Below, piece after piece: positions 1-6,360 of a DNA stretch of 7,736 nt; the stretch's first letter is position 1; each line of letters starts with the position of its first letter. The notes below the pieces were generated by a model that was given only the letters and a program-made list of their open reading frames with translations, ran no database searches and had not been told where the DNA came from. The stretch comes from Acidithiobacillus sp. (GTDB lineage Bacteria > Pseudomonadota > Gammaproteobacteria > Acidithiobacillales > Acidithiobacillaceae): NCBI GenBank assembly GCA_027445725.1, contig DAIAVG010000064.1, forward strand, positions 1-7,736. Direction: 5' to 3'. A program made the position numbers and the translations under genes.

Positions 1-1
1 T

Positions 2-463
2 CTGAGCCCATTGCTCAACTTTCTGGAAAAGTTTGCGGGTAAACTGGGTGAAAAGCTGCACGACATTCGTCTCGGCATGGGCGCACTGCTGCGTCATCGC
101 CTGGCCCTCTCCGGAACCATTGTACTCTCCTTTGTGGTGCAATTTTTTTCGATCCTGACTTTCTGGCTGCTCGCCCGTGCCCTGGGCGAAGCCCCCGACG
201 CCGTGGCGGTCTGGGTGGTCTGGCCGGTGATCAGCCTTTTTCTGGCCTTGCCCATCTCTTTTGCGGGCTGGGGGCTGCGTGAGGGGCTGATGGTGTTTTA
301 TCTGTCTTACCTGCACATGGGGCATGATCAGGCCCTGGCGCTCTCACTTTTGCTGGGCTTCACCGTCGTGCTGACCAGCCTGCCGGGTGCGCTGCTCTGG
401 ATCGGGCTGCACCGCCACCATCAGGCCCCGCCAGATTTGAAAATACCGCCCGCCTCGCGTTAA
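2..463 (+). CDS. Flippase-like membrane protein (LPG synthase TM / UPF0104 type), C-terminal part
   Basis: Only the C-terminal ~153 residues are present; the frame is open to the left window edge, so the true start lies upstream and the TTG at 11 is not a credible start. Three hydrophobic blocks are visible: around TIVLSFVVQFFSILTFWLLA, then VWVVWPVISLFLALPISF, and a last one around ALSLLLGFTVVLTSLPGALL. The segment PISFAGWGLREG matches the conserved P-(I/L)-S-x-x-G-x-G-x-R-E signature of the lysylphosphatidylglycerol-synthase transmembrane (YbhN/UPF0104) family. These are inner-membrane proteins thought to flip lipids or glycolipid precursors. The tail after the last helix is short and His/Pro-rich, and no catalytic acyltransferase-like domain follows, so this is the transmembrane-only form. 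The stop lies 12 nt before the tRNA, so read-through transcription into the tRNA is possible. The specific substrate cannot be inferred. Confidence 0.8.
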   Translation: MSPLLNFLEKFAGKLGEKLHDIRLGMGALLRHRLALSGTIVLSFVVQFFSILTFWLLARALGEAPDAVAVWVVWPVISLFLALPISFAGWGLREGLMVFYLSYLHMGHDQALALSLLLGFTVVLTSLPGALLWIGLHRHHQAPPDLKIPPASR

Positions 464-475
464 ACTGCGCGTCTT

Positions 476-551
476 GCTGGCGTAGCTCAGTCGGTAGAGC
501 TACTGATTTGTAATCAGTGGGTCGGGGGTTCGATTCCTCTCGCCAGCACCA
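476..551 (+). tRNA. tRNA-Thr (anticodon TGT)
   Basis: A complete 76-nt cloverleaf can be folded by eye. The acceptor stem is 476-482 (GCTGGCG) with 541-547 (CGCCAGC), seven perfect pairs. The D arm is GCTC 485-488 with GAGC 497-500. The anticodon stem is ACTGA 502-506 with TCAGT 514-518, enclosing the loop TTTGTAA with anticodon TGT at 509-511, which reads ACA threonine codons. The T stem is GGGGG 524-528 with CCTCT 536-540 (two G-U pairs), around the canonical loop TTCGATT. The discriminator is A548 and the CCA end is encoded at 549-551. It starts 12 nt after the flippase-like gene and no separate promoter is obvious in that gap, so it may be transcribed from within or upstream of that gene. 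The terminator at 560-596 ends it. Confidence 0.97.
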
Positions 552-559
552 TATAAAGC

Positions 560-596
560 AGGCACTTGGAGTAATTTTCCAGGTGCCTTCGTTTTT
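560..596 (+). terminator. Intrinsic terminator of tRNA-Thr
   Basis: An 11-bp stem pairs 560-570 (AGGCACTTGGA) with 578-588 (TCCAGGTGCCT), with one G-T pair and a 7-nt loop. A T-rich run (TCG then five T at 592-596) follows at once. It starts 8 nt after the tRNA CCA end and is well placed to end the flippase-tRNA transcript. Confidence 0.85.
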
Positions 597-597
597 C

Positions 598-639
598 GGG
601 CTAACCCAGGGCTAACCTCAGAGAGAAAAAGGGTTAGCC
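598..639 (+). repeat. GGGCTAACC direct/inverted repeat cluster
   Basis: GGGCTAACC occurs at 598-606 and again at 609-617, 11 bp apart. Its near-complement GGGTTAGCC follows at 631-639 and pairs exactly with 599-607. A pair of direct CGGTAA copies (639-644, 646-651) lies next to it. The cluster could fold into a hairpin, or could be iterated protein-binding sites such as the arm-type sites of a tRNA-targeting integrase. No integrase gene is in the window. Confidence 0.5.
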
Positions 640-726
640 GGTAATCGGTAAGTGAGCGGCGTATCTTGCGAGTCTGAAACAAATTCATCACACATGTAAC
701 CATGCATGCATCGTAGTGGTGCGCAC

Positions 727-743
727 CTCACTAAAATAGTGCA
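727..743 (+). promoter_or_regulatory. Candidate NtrC-type enhancer site
   Basis: The sequence CTCACTAAAATAGTGCA has the half-site geometry of the enterobacterial NtrC site, TGCAC-N7-GTGCA. The right half GTGCA is exact and the left half keeps CAC. An inner perfect dyad CACT-N5-AGTG is present (729-741). The site is centred about 188 bp upstream of the transcription start predicted from the sigma-54 promoter, a usual enhancer distance. One half-site is degenerate, so this is a candidate only. Confidence 0.4.
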
Positions 744-790
744 TTAGCCACTCCGAAGGAGGATTGCAGAATTGCAGTCTCTTCATCAGA

Positions 791-869
791 AGCCACCATA
801 CAAAATAGCTATTTGTGAATTATTTTCTTTTATTATCAGTATATTGAGTGACAAATAGGCACGGTGGCT
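791..869. repeat. Nested inverted repeats upstream of atzF promoter
   Basis: AGCCACC (791-797) is the exact complement of GGTGGCT (863-869). Inside it CTATTTGT (809-816) is the exact complement of ACAAATAG (851-858). The left side also contains a perfect 12-bp palindrome, AAATAGCTATTT (803-814). The middle, about 817-850, is AT-rich. The arrangement lies just upstream of the -24 element, where an activator, IHF or repressor could bind. A function as RNA structure is less likely, because it precedes the predicted transcription start. Confidence 0.45.
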
Positions 870-896
870 GCACTGTTGAAATACGATAATCTGCTC

Positions 897-911
897 TGGC
901 ATGCGCCTTGC
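897..911 (+). promoter_or_regulatory. Sigma-54 (RpoN) -24/-12 promoter of the atzF operon
   Basis: TGGCATGCGCCTTGC matches the consensus TGGCAC-N5-TTGC with one mismatch (T for C at the sixth base). The invariant GG (898-899) and GC (910-911) are exactly 12 bp apart. Transcription would start near 923 and give a leader of about 24 nt before the atzF start codon. A weaker look-alike, TGGCTG-N5-TTGA at 865-879, lacks the invariant GC. Nitrogen-scavenging genes are classic sigma-54 targets, which supports the call. Confidence 0.65.
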
Positions 912-915
912 CTGC

Positions 916-941
916 ATTCCTTCTTGTATACCAGAAGGAAT
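916..941 (+). promoter_or_regulatory. Inverted repeat over transcription start and RBS of atzF; candidate operator
   Basis: ATTCCTTCT (916-924) and AGAAGGAAT (933-941) are perfect 9-bp complements around an 8-nt loop that contains most of the palindrome GTATAC (926-931). The right arm carries the atzF Shine-Dalgarno AAGGA (935-939). If transcription starts near 923, the left arm is mostly outside the mRNA. A DNA operator blocking initiation is then more likely than an RNA hairpin hiding the ribosome site. On the other strand the centre reads TGGTATA, like the repeats bound by the GntR/FCD regulator NanR of E. coli. Confidence 0.5.
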
Positions 942-946
942 ACTAG

Positions 947-2758
947 ATGCCTAACCATACCAAAACCTGCCTGACTCTAACGGACTGGCGTGAAACCTTC
1001 GATAGGGACTTTAATGAGGGTGCCACACAGCTCCGGCGGCATGTTGCTGGACTAAATCCTTCGGATCCAGTTTGGATCAGCCTGATCAGTAGCGAAATGC
1101 TGGATATGGAAATCACCCGCGTTCGTGCCTTGCCGATTGATGTGCCGTTGCGTGGCGTGCCGTTCGCCGTCAAGGACAACATTGATGTGGGCGGCTGGCC
1201 TACCACCGCCGCTTGCCGTGAGTTTGCGTACGAGGCGGACGCAGATGCGGGTGTGGTCGAACAGCTACGGGCTGCCGGAGCTATCATGATTGGCAAGACC
1301 AATCTGGACCAGTTCGCGACAGGGCTGGTAGGCACCCGATCGCCTTGGGGCGCGGTGCCAAACGCCTTTGACCAGAGGTACGTATCAGGCGGTTCGAGTT
1401 CAGGCTCGGCTGTTGCTGTCGCCAAAGGTTGGGTGCCTTTTGCCATTGGCACGGATACGGCCGGGTCAGGTCGGGTTCCGGCTGGTTTCAATAATATCAT
1501 TGGGGTGAAACCCACACGTGGACGCATTAGTACGAGAGGCATCGTGCCGGCGTGTGCATCCCTGGATTGCGTAGGCATCCTGGCCCTGACCGTTGATGAT
1601 GCCCATCATGTTTTAAATCTTGTCACCGGGCACGATCTGCGCGATATCTGGTCACGGCCGACGCCTTCTATCCCAGTTTTGAGCCCGACCGTTCTTGGTA
1701 TCCCGGACGGCACCGAATGGTATGGCGATCAACTTCAGGCCGAGGCATGGTCCCAGGCCATTGCACAAGCCAAAGCGGCTGGCCTGAAGCTCCTTCCAGT
1801 GGATTTTAGCCCTCTTTATGAACTGGCCTCCCTGCTGTACTCCGGTCCATGGGTGGCGGAACGCACTGCTGCGGTTGGAGATTTTTTTGCGCAGCACACA
1901 GGAGTAGCAAATCCTGTCGTGGAAGGAATCATTCGTGACGGTGAGCGATTCACGGCGGTCGATACTTTTCGGGCACAGTATCAACGCCAAGCCCTGTTGC
2001 CACAGATTGAAGCCATTTTCTCACAGGTGGACGTACTGTTGGTGCCTACAGCGCCGACTTTACCAACCATTGCCGAAGTTGAGGCCGATCCGGTTGGAAA
2101 GAATGCGCAGTTGGGGCGTTATACCAATTTCGTCAATCTCGCCGATCTCTGCGCACTCGCTCTACCTGCCGGTCTGCGCGCCGATGGCTTGCCCTTTGGT
2201 GTCACCGTCATCGCGCCCGCCTTTCGGGACGCGGCGTTGCTGGCCTTTGCTACCCGTTGGCAGTTGATCATGCCCTGGAAGCTGGGGGTATGCGACCACA
2301 TGGCGCCGGCGCCCCGTATTCATAATCCTCAGCCCACAGGCATTATGGTGGCAGTGGTCGGCGCCCACCTGCGCGGTCAACCCCTCAATCACCAGCTCAC
2401 CAGCCGTGGGGCCAGCTATCTGGAGACCACCCGTACCGCATCGCACTATCGGCTCTTGGCACTCGCCGATACCGTGCCGCCAAAACCGGGATTGATCCGC
2501 ACCGACATGGACGTTTGCGACGAGGGTATCGAGGTCGAACTGTGGTCTATGAGCGAGATGGCGCTGGGCGGATTGATGCGCGAGGTTCATGCTCCGCTGG
2601 GCATCGGCACGATGATTCTCCGTGATGGTCGTGCGGTGAAAGGCTTTATCTGTGAGGGGCTGGCTGAAAAGGGCGCCCGCGACATCACCCGTCTGGGCGG
2701 CTGGCGTGCCTATCTGGCTAGCCTTGCCAGCGATCCAAAGGAAAAGGACCATGGCTGA
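947..2758 (+). CDS. atzF: Allophanate hydrolase
   Basis: A 603-residue amidase-signature enzyme that hydrolyses allophanate (urea-1-carboxylate) to two ammonia and CO2 in the cytoplasm, the second step of urea degradation by the urea amidolyase route. The Ser-cisSer-Lys triad is intact: K76 in FAVKDN, S150 in GGSSSGSA and S174 in GTDTAGSGRVPA. The spacing equals that of Pseudomonas AtzF (K91, S165, S189). The amidase domain spans about residues 20-445. From about 463 (PTGIMVAVVGAHLRGQ) to 600 comes the C-terminal domain special to allophanate hydrolases, linked in the yeast enzyme to decarboxylation of the intermediate, so the protein is full length. The ATG at 947 is preceded by AAGGA (935-939) at 7-nt spacing. 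The gene is first in the operon, behind a sigma-54-type promoter, and its last 8 bp overlap the urea carboxylase gene. No frameshift or missing catalytic residue is seen. Confidence 0.95.
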   Translation: MPNHTKTCLTLTDWRETFDRDFNEGATQLRRHVAGLNPSDPVWISLISSEMLDMEITRVRALPIDVPLRGVPFAVKDNIDVGGWPTTAACREFAYEADADAGVVEQLRAAGAIMIGKTNLDQFATGLVGTRSPWGAVPNAFDQRYVSGGSSSGSAVAVAKGWVPFAIGTDTAGSGRVPAGFNNIIGVKPTRGRISTRGIVPACASLDCVGILALTVDDAHHVLNLVTGHDLRDIWSRPTPSIPVLSPTVLGIPDGTEWYGDQLQAEAWSQAIAQAKAAGLKLLPVDFSPLYELASLLYSGPWVAERTAAVGDFFAQHTGVANPVVEGIIRDGERFTAVDTFRAQYQRQALLPQIEAIFSQVDVLLVPTAPTLPTIAEVEADPVGKNAQLGRYTNFVNLADLCALALPAGLRADGLPFGVTVIAPAFRDAALLAFATRWQLIMPWKLGVCDHMAPAPRIHNPQPTGIMVAVVGAHLRGQPLNHQLTSRGASYLETTRTASHYRLLALADTVPPKPGLIRTDMDVCDEGIEVELWSMSEMALGGLMREVHAPLGIGTMILRDGRAVKGFICEGLAEKGARDITRLGGWRAYLASLASDPKEKDHG

Positions 2759-5700
2759 TACCTTTCGCAAGGTCTTGATCGCCAATAGGGGCGAGATCGC
2801 AGTGCGCATTCAGCGCAGTTTGCGCCGATTGGGTATCGCGAGCGTCGCCATCTATTCAGAACCTGATCGCCACGCGCGGCATGTGTTGGATGCTGATGAG
2901 TCGGTAGGACTGGGTGGCCATAGCGCTGCGGAAAGCTATCTCCAGGCAGAACGGATTCTCGGGATCGCCGTACAGACCGGCGTCGATGCGGTTATCCCCG
3001 GCTACGGGTTTCTGAGCGAAAACGCGGACTTCGCGGAAAACTGCGAACAGGCCGGTATCGCCTTTGTCGGCCCGACTCCTGAACAGATTCGTCAGTTTGG
3101 CCTCAAGCATACGGCCCGCGCACTTGCCATCGAAGCCGGCGTTCCGCTCGCACCGGGAACCGGGCTATTGATCGATGTGGATCAGGCTTGCGCCGAAGCT
3201 GCGCGTATTGGGTATCCGGTCATGCTCAAGAGCACGGCTGGTGGTGGGGGTATCGGCCTGACCCGCTGCAATGACGAAGCGGAACTGCGTCAGGCCTTCG
3301 CTTCGGTGCAACGGCTGGGGCAAAGCTTCTTTGCCAACTCCGGGGTATTTTTGGAGCGTTTCGTCGCCCGTGCGCGGCATGTGGAGGTGCAAATTTTCGG
3401 TGACGGCCAAGGCCGAGTGCTGGCCTTGGGCGAGCGCGACTGCTCCCTGCAAAGGCGCAACCAGAAGGTGATCGAGGAAACTCCGGCACCGAATATGCCT
3501 CCGGCAACGCGAGAAGCGTTGTTCACTGCGGCCGAACGTCTGGGGAGGACGGTATCCTATCGTAATGCCGGAACGATTGAATTCATGTACGAAGCGGAGC
3601 GTGACGCTTTCTATTTCCTGGAGGTAAACACCCGACTACAGGTCGAGCATCCGATCACCGAGATGGTCACTGGTATCGATCTGGTAGAATGGATGTTGCG
3701 CACAGCGGCAGGCAACCCGCCAGAACTCTCCCGGCGTCCGGAATCGCGGGGAGTAGCCATTGAGGCCCGTATCTATGCGGAGGACCCCCTCAAGGACTTC
3801 CAGCCATCGCCCGGTTTGCTCACAGAGGTCCATTTCCCCGAAGATGTGCGAGTCGATAGCTATGTCGAAGGGGGCACTGAGGTCTCCAGCTTCTACGATC
3901 CGATGATCGCCAAGCTCATCGTGCATGGCGAGGACCGTGCGCAGGCATTGGGAAAATTGCAACGCGCCCTGGATCAGACCCGCATCGGCGGAATCGTCAG
4001 TAACCTCGGCTACTTGCGCCAGATCTCCCGCGCATCATTGTTTGTCGATGCCCGGTTATCCACAACTGCATTGAGCGACTTCCAGTATCACCCCCGGGTG
4101 GCCGAGGTATTGGACGGTGGCACCTACAGTACCATCCAGGACAATCCCGGCAGGGTCGGCTATTGGCATATCGGTGTGCCACCTTCCGGACCCATGGATG
4201 ACTACGCCTTTGATCTTGCCAATCGTCTGGTTGGCAACCCAAAGGGCGCGGCAGGACTCGAATGTACCCTTGTCGGCGTGAGGATCCGTTTTCACGTTGA
4301 GACCCATATCACTCTGACCGGTGCTCCACTCAGGGCCACCCTGGATGGTCAGCCTGTAGAAGGTTGGCGCACCATCTTGGTGCGCACCGGACAGGTGCTC
4401 GACATGGGGCGGGTGGAGGCGGGTTGCCGTGCTTATCTGGCCGTTGCCGGAGGTTTTGATGTGCCGGTTTATCTCGGTAGCCGCAGCACCTTTGCCCTCG
4501 GACAGTTTGGCGGACACGGCGGGCGGCCGATCCGCACCGGCGACATGCTGCCACTGGGAACAGCTGTATCTGCGGTCGCGATGCTTGAAGTGCCTGTGTC
4601 GATGATTCCCCAATACGCGCAACACTGGACTATCGGTGTGCTCTATGGTCCCCATGGCGCGCCCGATTTCTTTTCTCCCGAATTCATCAACCGGTTTTTC
4701 TCCACCGACTGGGAGGTGCATTACAACTCCAATCGTCTCGGTATCCGTCTGATGGGTCCCCGTCCGGTATGGGCCAGGTCGGATGGCGGCGAAGCGGGGT
4801 TGCACCCATCCAATATCCACGATACCGAGTATGCCATCGGCGCCATCAACTTCACCGGCGATATGCCGGTGATTCTGGGTAAGGACGGCCCCAGTCTCGG
4901 TGGTTTTGTCTGTCCCGCCACCATCGCCAAGGCTGAGCTGTGGAAAATGGGACAAGTCAAGCCAGGTGACTGGGTGCGCTTTGTGCCCCTGGATTTCGCC
5001 ACCGCCCGTCAGTTGGAAATGCTTCGGGATGGCGCCATCCAGACCTTGACTCCACTGCCTGGTCTTTGTCTGAATCAGCCTCCGGCCTGTCTACAGGGGG
5101 AACCGGTACTGGATTTGCGTCCTGCCCAGTCGGGATTGCCCGGGGTCACCTATCGTCAGGCTGGGGACAGTTATGTCTTGCTCGAATATGGGGATAACGT
5201 TCTGGATCTGCGCGCGCGTTTTCGTGTGCATGCATTGATGGAGGCTCTGAAAGCGCGCGCCAAACCGGGCATTGAGGAACTCTCACCCGGCGTGCGTTCG
5301 TTGCAGGTGCGTTATGACAGCCGCACCATTGATCAAGCGCGCCTGCTCGCCGTGTTACGAGAGATCGAGGACGGGCTTCCACCAATCCAGCGTATGCAAG
5401 TGCGGGGACGCGTCGTTCATCTTCCCCTCACCTTCGAGGATAGCGCGACTCTGGACGCGGTCAGTCGCTACCGCCAGTCGGTGCGCGATACCGCACCCTG
5501 GCTGCCGCGCAATGCCGAGTTCATTCGCCGTATCAATGGGCTGGAGTCCGTTCAGGAAGTGATCGACACCATCTACGACGCTTCCTATCTGGTGCTAGGT
5601 CTGGGAGACGTCTACCTGGGAGCGCCCTGCGCGGTACCGGTCGATCCGCGTCATCGTTTGCGCACTTCCAAATACAACCCCGCGCGCACTTTTACCGCCG

Positions 5701-6353
5701 AGGGCACTGTCGGTATCGGCGGGGTGTATATGTGTATCTACGGTATGGACTCCCCCGGCGGGTACCAACTCGTTGGTCGTACCCTACCCATCTGGAACAC
5801 TTACCTGCGCAACCCGCAATTCATGAATGGCAAGCCCTGGTTGTTGCGCTTCTTTGATCAGGTTCGCTTCTATCCGGTCAGCGAGGAAACCCTGACACAA
5901 CTTCGGGATGCGTTTCGCTGCGGTCGCCATGAGATCCGCATGGAGGAGACGGTCTTCGACCTGGGCGAGTATGAACGATTCCTGGAAGAAAACGCAGAGG
6001 CCATCGCCGCCTTCCAGTCACGTCAGGACGATGCCTACGCACAGGAAATCACTCTGTGGTCAGAGGAAGAACGTAGCCCCGAGGCAGCGGTGCTGGCGTC
6101 TATGGAACAAGACATGGGCCTCCAAGAACATGAAATCACGGTTTGTGCGGATATGACCAGTAGTGTCTGGAAATTTCTGGTAGAGCCAGGGCAATCGATT
6201 CAGTCTGGCGAACCGCTGGTAATTCTGGAAGCCATGAAGATGGAATTCACTATCAGTGCGCCTTGTGCCGGCAAGATTACCCGTCTGCAGTACAAGACGG
6301 GAGATTTGGTGAGCCATGGTATGCCACTACTGGTTATCGATACTGAGGAGTAA
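2751..6353 (+). CDS. uca: Urea carboxylase (biotin-dependent)
   Basis: A 1200-residue single-chain enzyme carrying out ATP + bicarbonate + urea to allophanate, supplying AtzF. Domain order: biotin carboxylase about 1-445, starting MADTFRKVLIANRGEIAVR. It has the ATP-grasp glycine loop K160-STAGGGGIG, ERDCSLQRRNQK (228-239), and catalytic E291, N293 and R295 in EVNTRLQVEHP. Next is a KipA/PxpC-like carboxyltransferase half (CT_A_B/AHS2, about 451-745, GPMDDYA at 480). Then comes a KipI/PxpB-like half (CT_C_D/AHS1, about 795-1050, NPARTFTAEG at 976). A biotinyl domain (about 1129-1198) ends it, with EAMKME placing the biotinyl lysine at K1163. Length and order are those of bacterial urea carboxylases and of the C-terminal two thirds of fungal urea amidolyase. 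The open frame extends further upstream, but the ATG at 2751 is chosen: AAAGGA at 2737-2742 lies 8 nt before it and the protein begins at the normal biotin-carboxylase N-terminus. A related guanidine carboxylase activity cannot be fully excluded. Confidence 0.93.
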   Translation: MADTFRKVLIANRGEIAVRIQRSLRRLGIASVAIYSEPDRHARHVLDADESVGLGGHSAAESYLQAERILGIAVQTGVDAVIPGYGFLSENADFAENCEQAGIAFVGPTPEQIRQFGLKHTARALAIEAGVPLAPGTGLLIDVDQACAEAARIGYPVMLKSTAGGGGIGLTRCNDEAELRQAFASVQRLGQSFFANSGVFLERFVARARHVEVQIFGDGQGRVLALGERDCSLQRRNQKVIEETPAPNMPPATREALFTAAERLGRTVSYRNAGTIEFMYEAERDAFYFLEVNTRLQVEHPITEMVTGIDLVEWMLRTAAGNPPELSRRPESRGVAIEARIYAEDPLKDFQPSPGLLTEVHFPEDVRVDSYVEGGTEVSSFYDPMIAKLIVHGEDRAQALGKLQRALDQTRIGGIVSNLGYLRQISRASLFVDARLSTTALSDFQYHPRVAEVLDGGTYSTIQDNPGRVGYWHIGVPPSGPMDDYAFDLANRLVGNPKGAAGLECTLVGVRIRFHVETHITLTGAPLRATLDGQPVEGWRTILVRTGQVLDMGRVEAGCRAYLAVAGGFDVPVYLGSRSTFALGQFGGHGGRPIRTGDMLPLGTAVSAVAMLEVPVSMIPQYAQHWTIGVLYGPHGAPDFFSPEFINRFFSTDWEVHYNSNRLGIRLMGPRPVWARSDGGEAGLHPSNIHDTEYAIGAINFTGDMPVILGKDGPSLGGFVCPATIAKAELWKMGQVKPGDWVRFVPLDFATARQLEMLRDGAIQTLTPLPGLCLNQPPACLQGEPVLDLRPAQSGLPGVTYRQAGDSYVLLEYGDNVLDLRARFRVHALMEALKARAKPGIEELSPGVRSLQVRYDSRTIDQARLLAVLREIEDGLPPIQRMQVRGRVVHLPLTFEDSATLDAVSRYRQSVRDTAPWLPRNAEFIRRINGLESVQEVIDTIYDASYLVLGLGDVYLGAPCAVPVDPRHRLRTSKYNPARTFTAEGTVGIGGVYMCIYGMDSPGGYQLVGRTLPIWNTYLRNPQFMNGKPWLLRFFDQVRFYPVSEETLTQLRDAFRCGRHEIRMEETVFDLGEYERFLEENAEAIAAFQSRQDDAYAQEITLWSEEERSPEAAVLASMEQDMGLQEHEITVCADMTSSVWKFLVEPGQSIQSGEPLVILEAMKMEFTISAPCAGKITRLQYKTGDLVSHGMPLLVIDTEE

Positions 6354-6360
6354 TGAGGCT

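Larger units (their letters stand above)
552..946. other. Gene-free regulatory interval between tRNA-Thr and atzF
   Basis: No credible protein-coding frame is found here. From left to right the interval holds the tRNA terminator (560-596), the GGGCTAACC cluster (598-639), two perfect 10-bp palindromes (ATGCATGCAT at 702-711 and GGTGCGCACC at 718-727), an NtrC-like dyad (727-743), a tandem ATTGCAGA/ATTGCAGT (763-770, 771-778), an AT-rich stretch with nested inverted repeats (791-869), a sigma-54-type promoter (897-911) and an inverted repeat over the start region of atzF (916-941). I looked for the guanidine-I (ykkC) riboswitch core sequences that often precede urea-carboxylase-like genes and did not see them. 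Confidence 0.7.

Noticed and set aside
500..703. 67-residue minus-strand frame ending in GERNRTPDPLITNQ
   Set aside because: It is the antisense translation of tRNA-Thr plus its terminator and the repeat region. This peptide string is a well-known annotation artefact next to tRNA genes.
865..879. Second sigma-54-like element TGGCTG-N5-TTGA
   Set aside because: It lacks the invariant GC of the -12 element; the site at 897-911 fits better.
552..946. Guanidine-I (ykkC) riboswitch upstream of a urea-carboxylase-like gene
   Set aside because: None of the conserved core sequences was seen, and the predicted sigma-54 transcript has only a ~24-nt leader; a covariance search would settle it.
943..1578. 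211-residue minus-strand frame opposite atzF
   Set aside because: Shadow of the amidase domain, whose signature motifs are intact on the + strand; no recognisable domain or ribosome site.
2162..2809. 215-residue minus-strand frame across the atzF/urea carboxylase junction
   Set aside because: Opposite the well-conserved hydrolase C-terminus and carboxylase start; composition is typical of antisense frames in GC-rich genes.
4056..4955. 299-residue minus-strand frame inside urea carboxylase
   Set aside because: Long only because stop codons are rare in the complement of GC-biased codons; low-complexity His/Gly/Thr-rich composition and no family match recognised.
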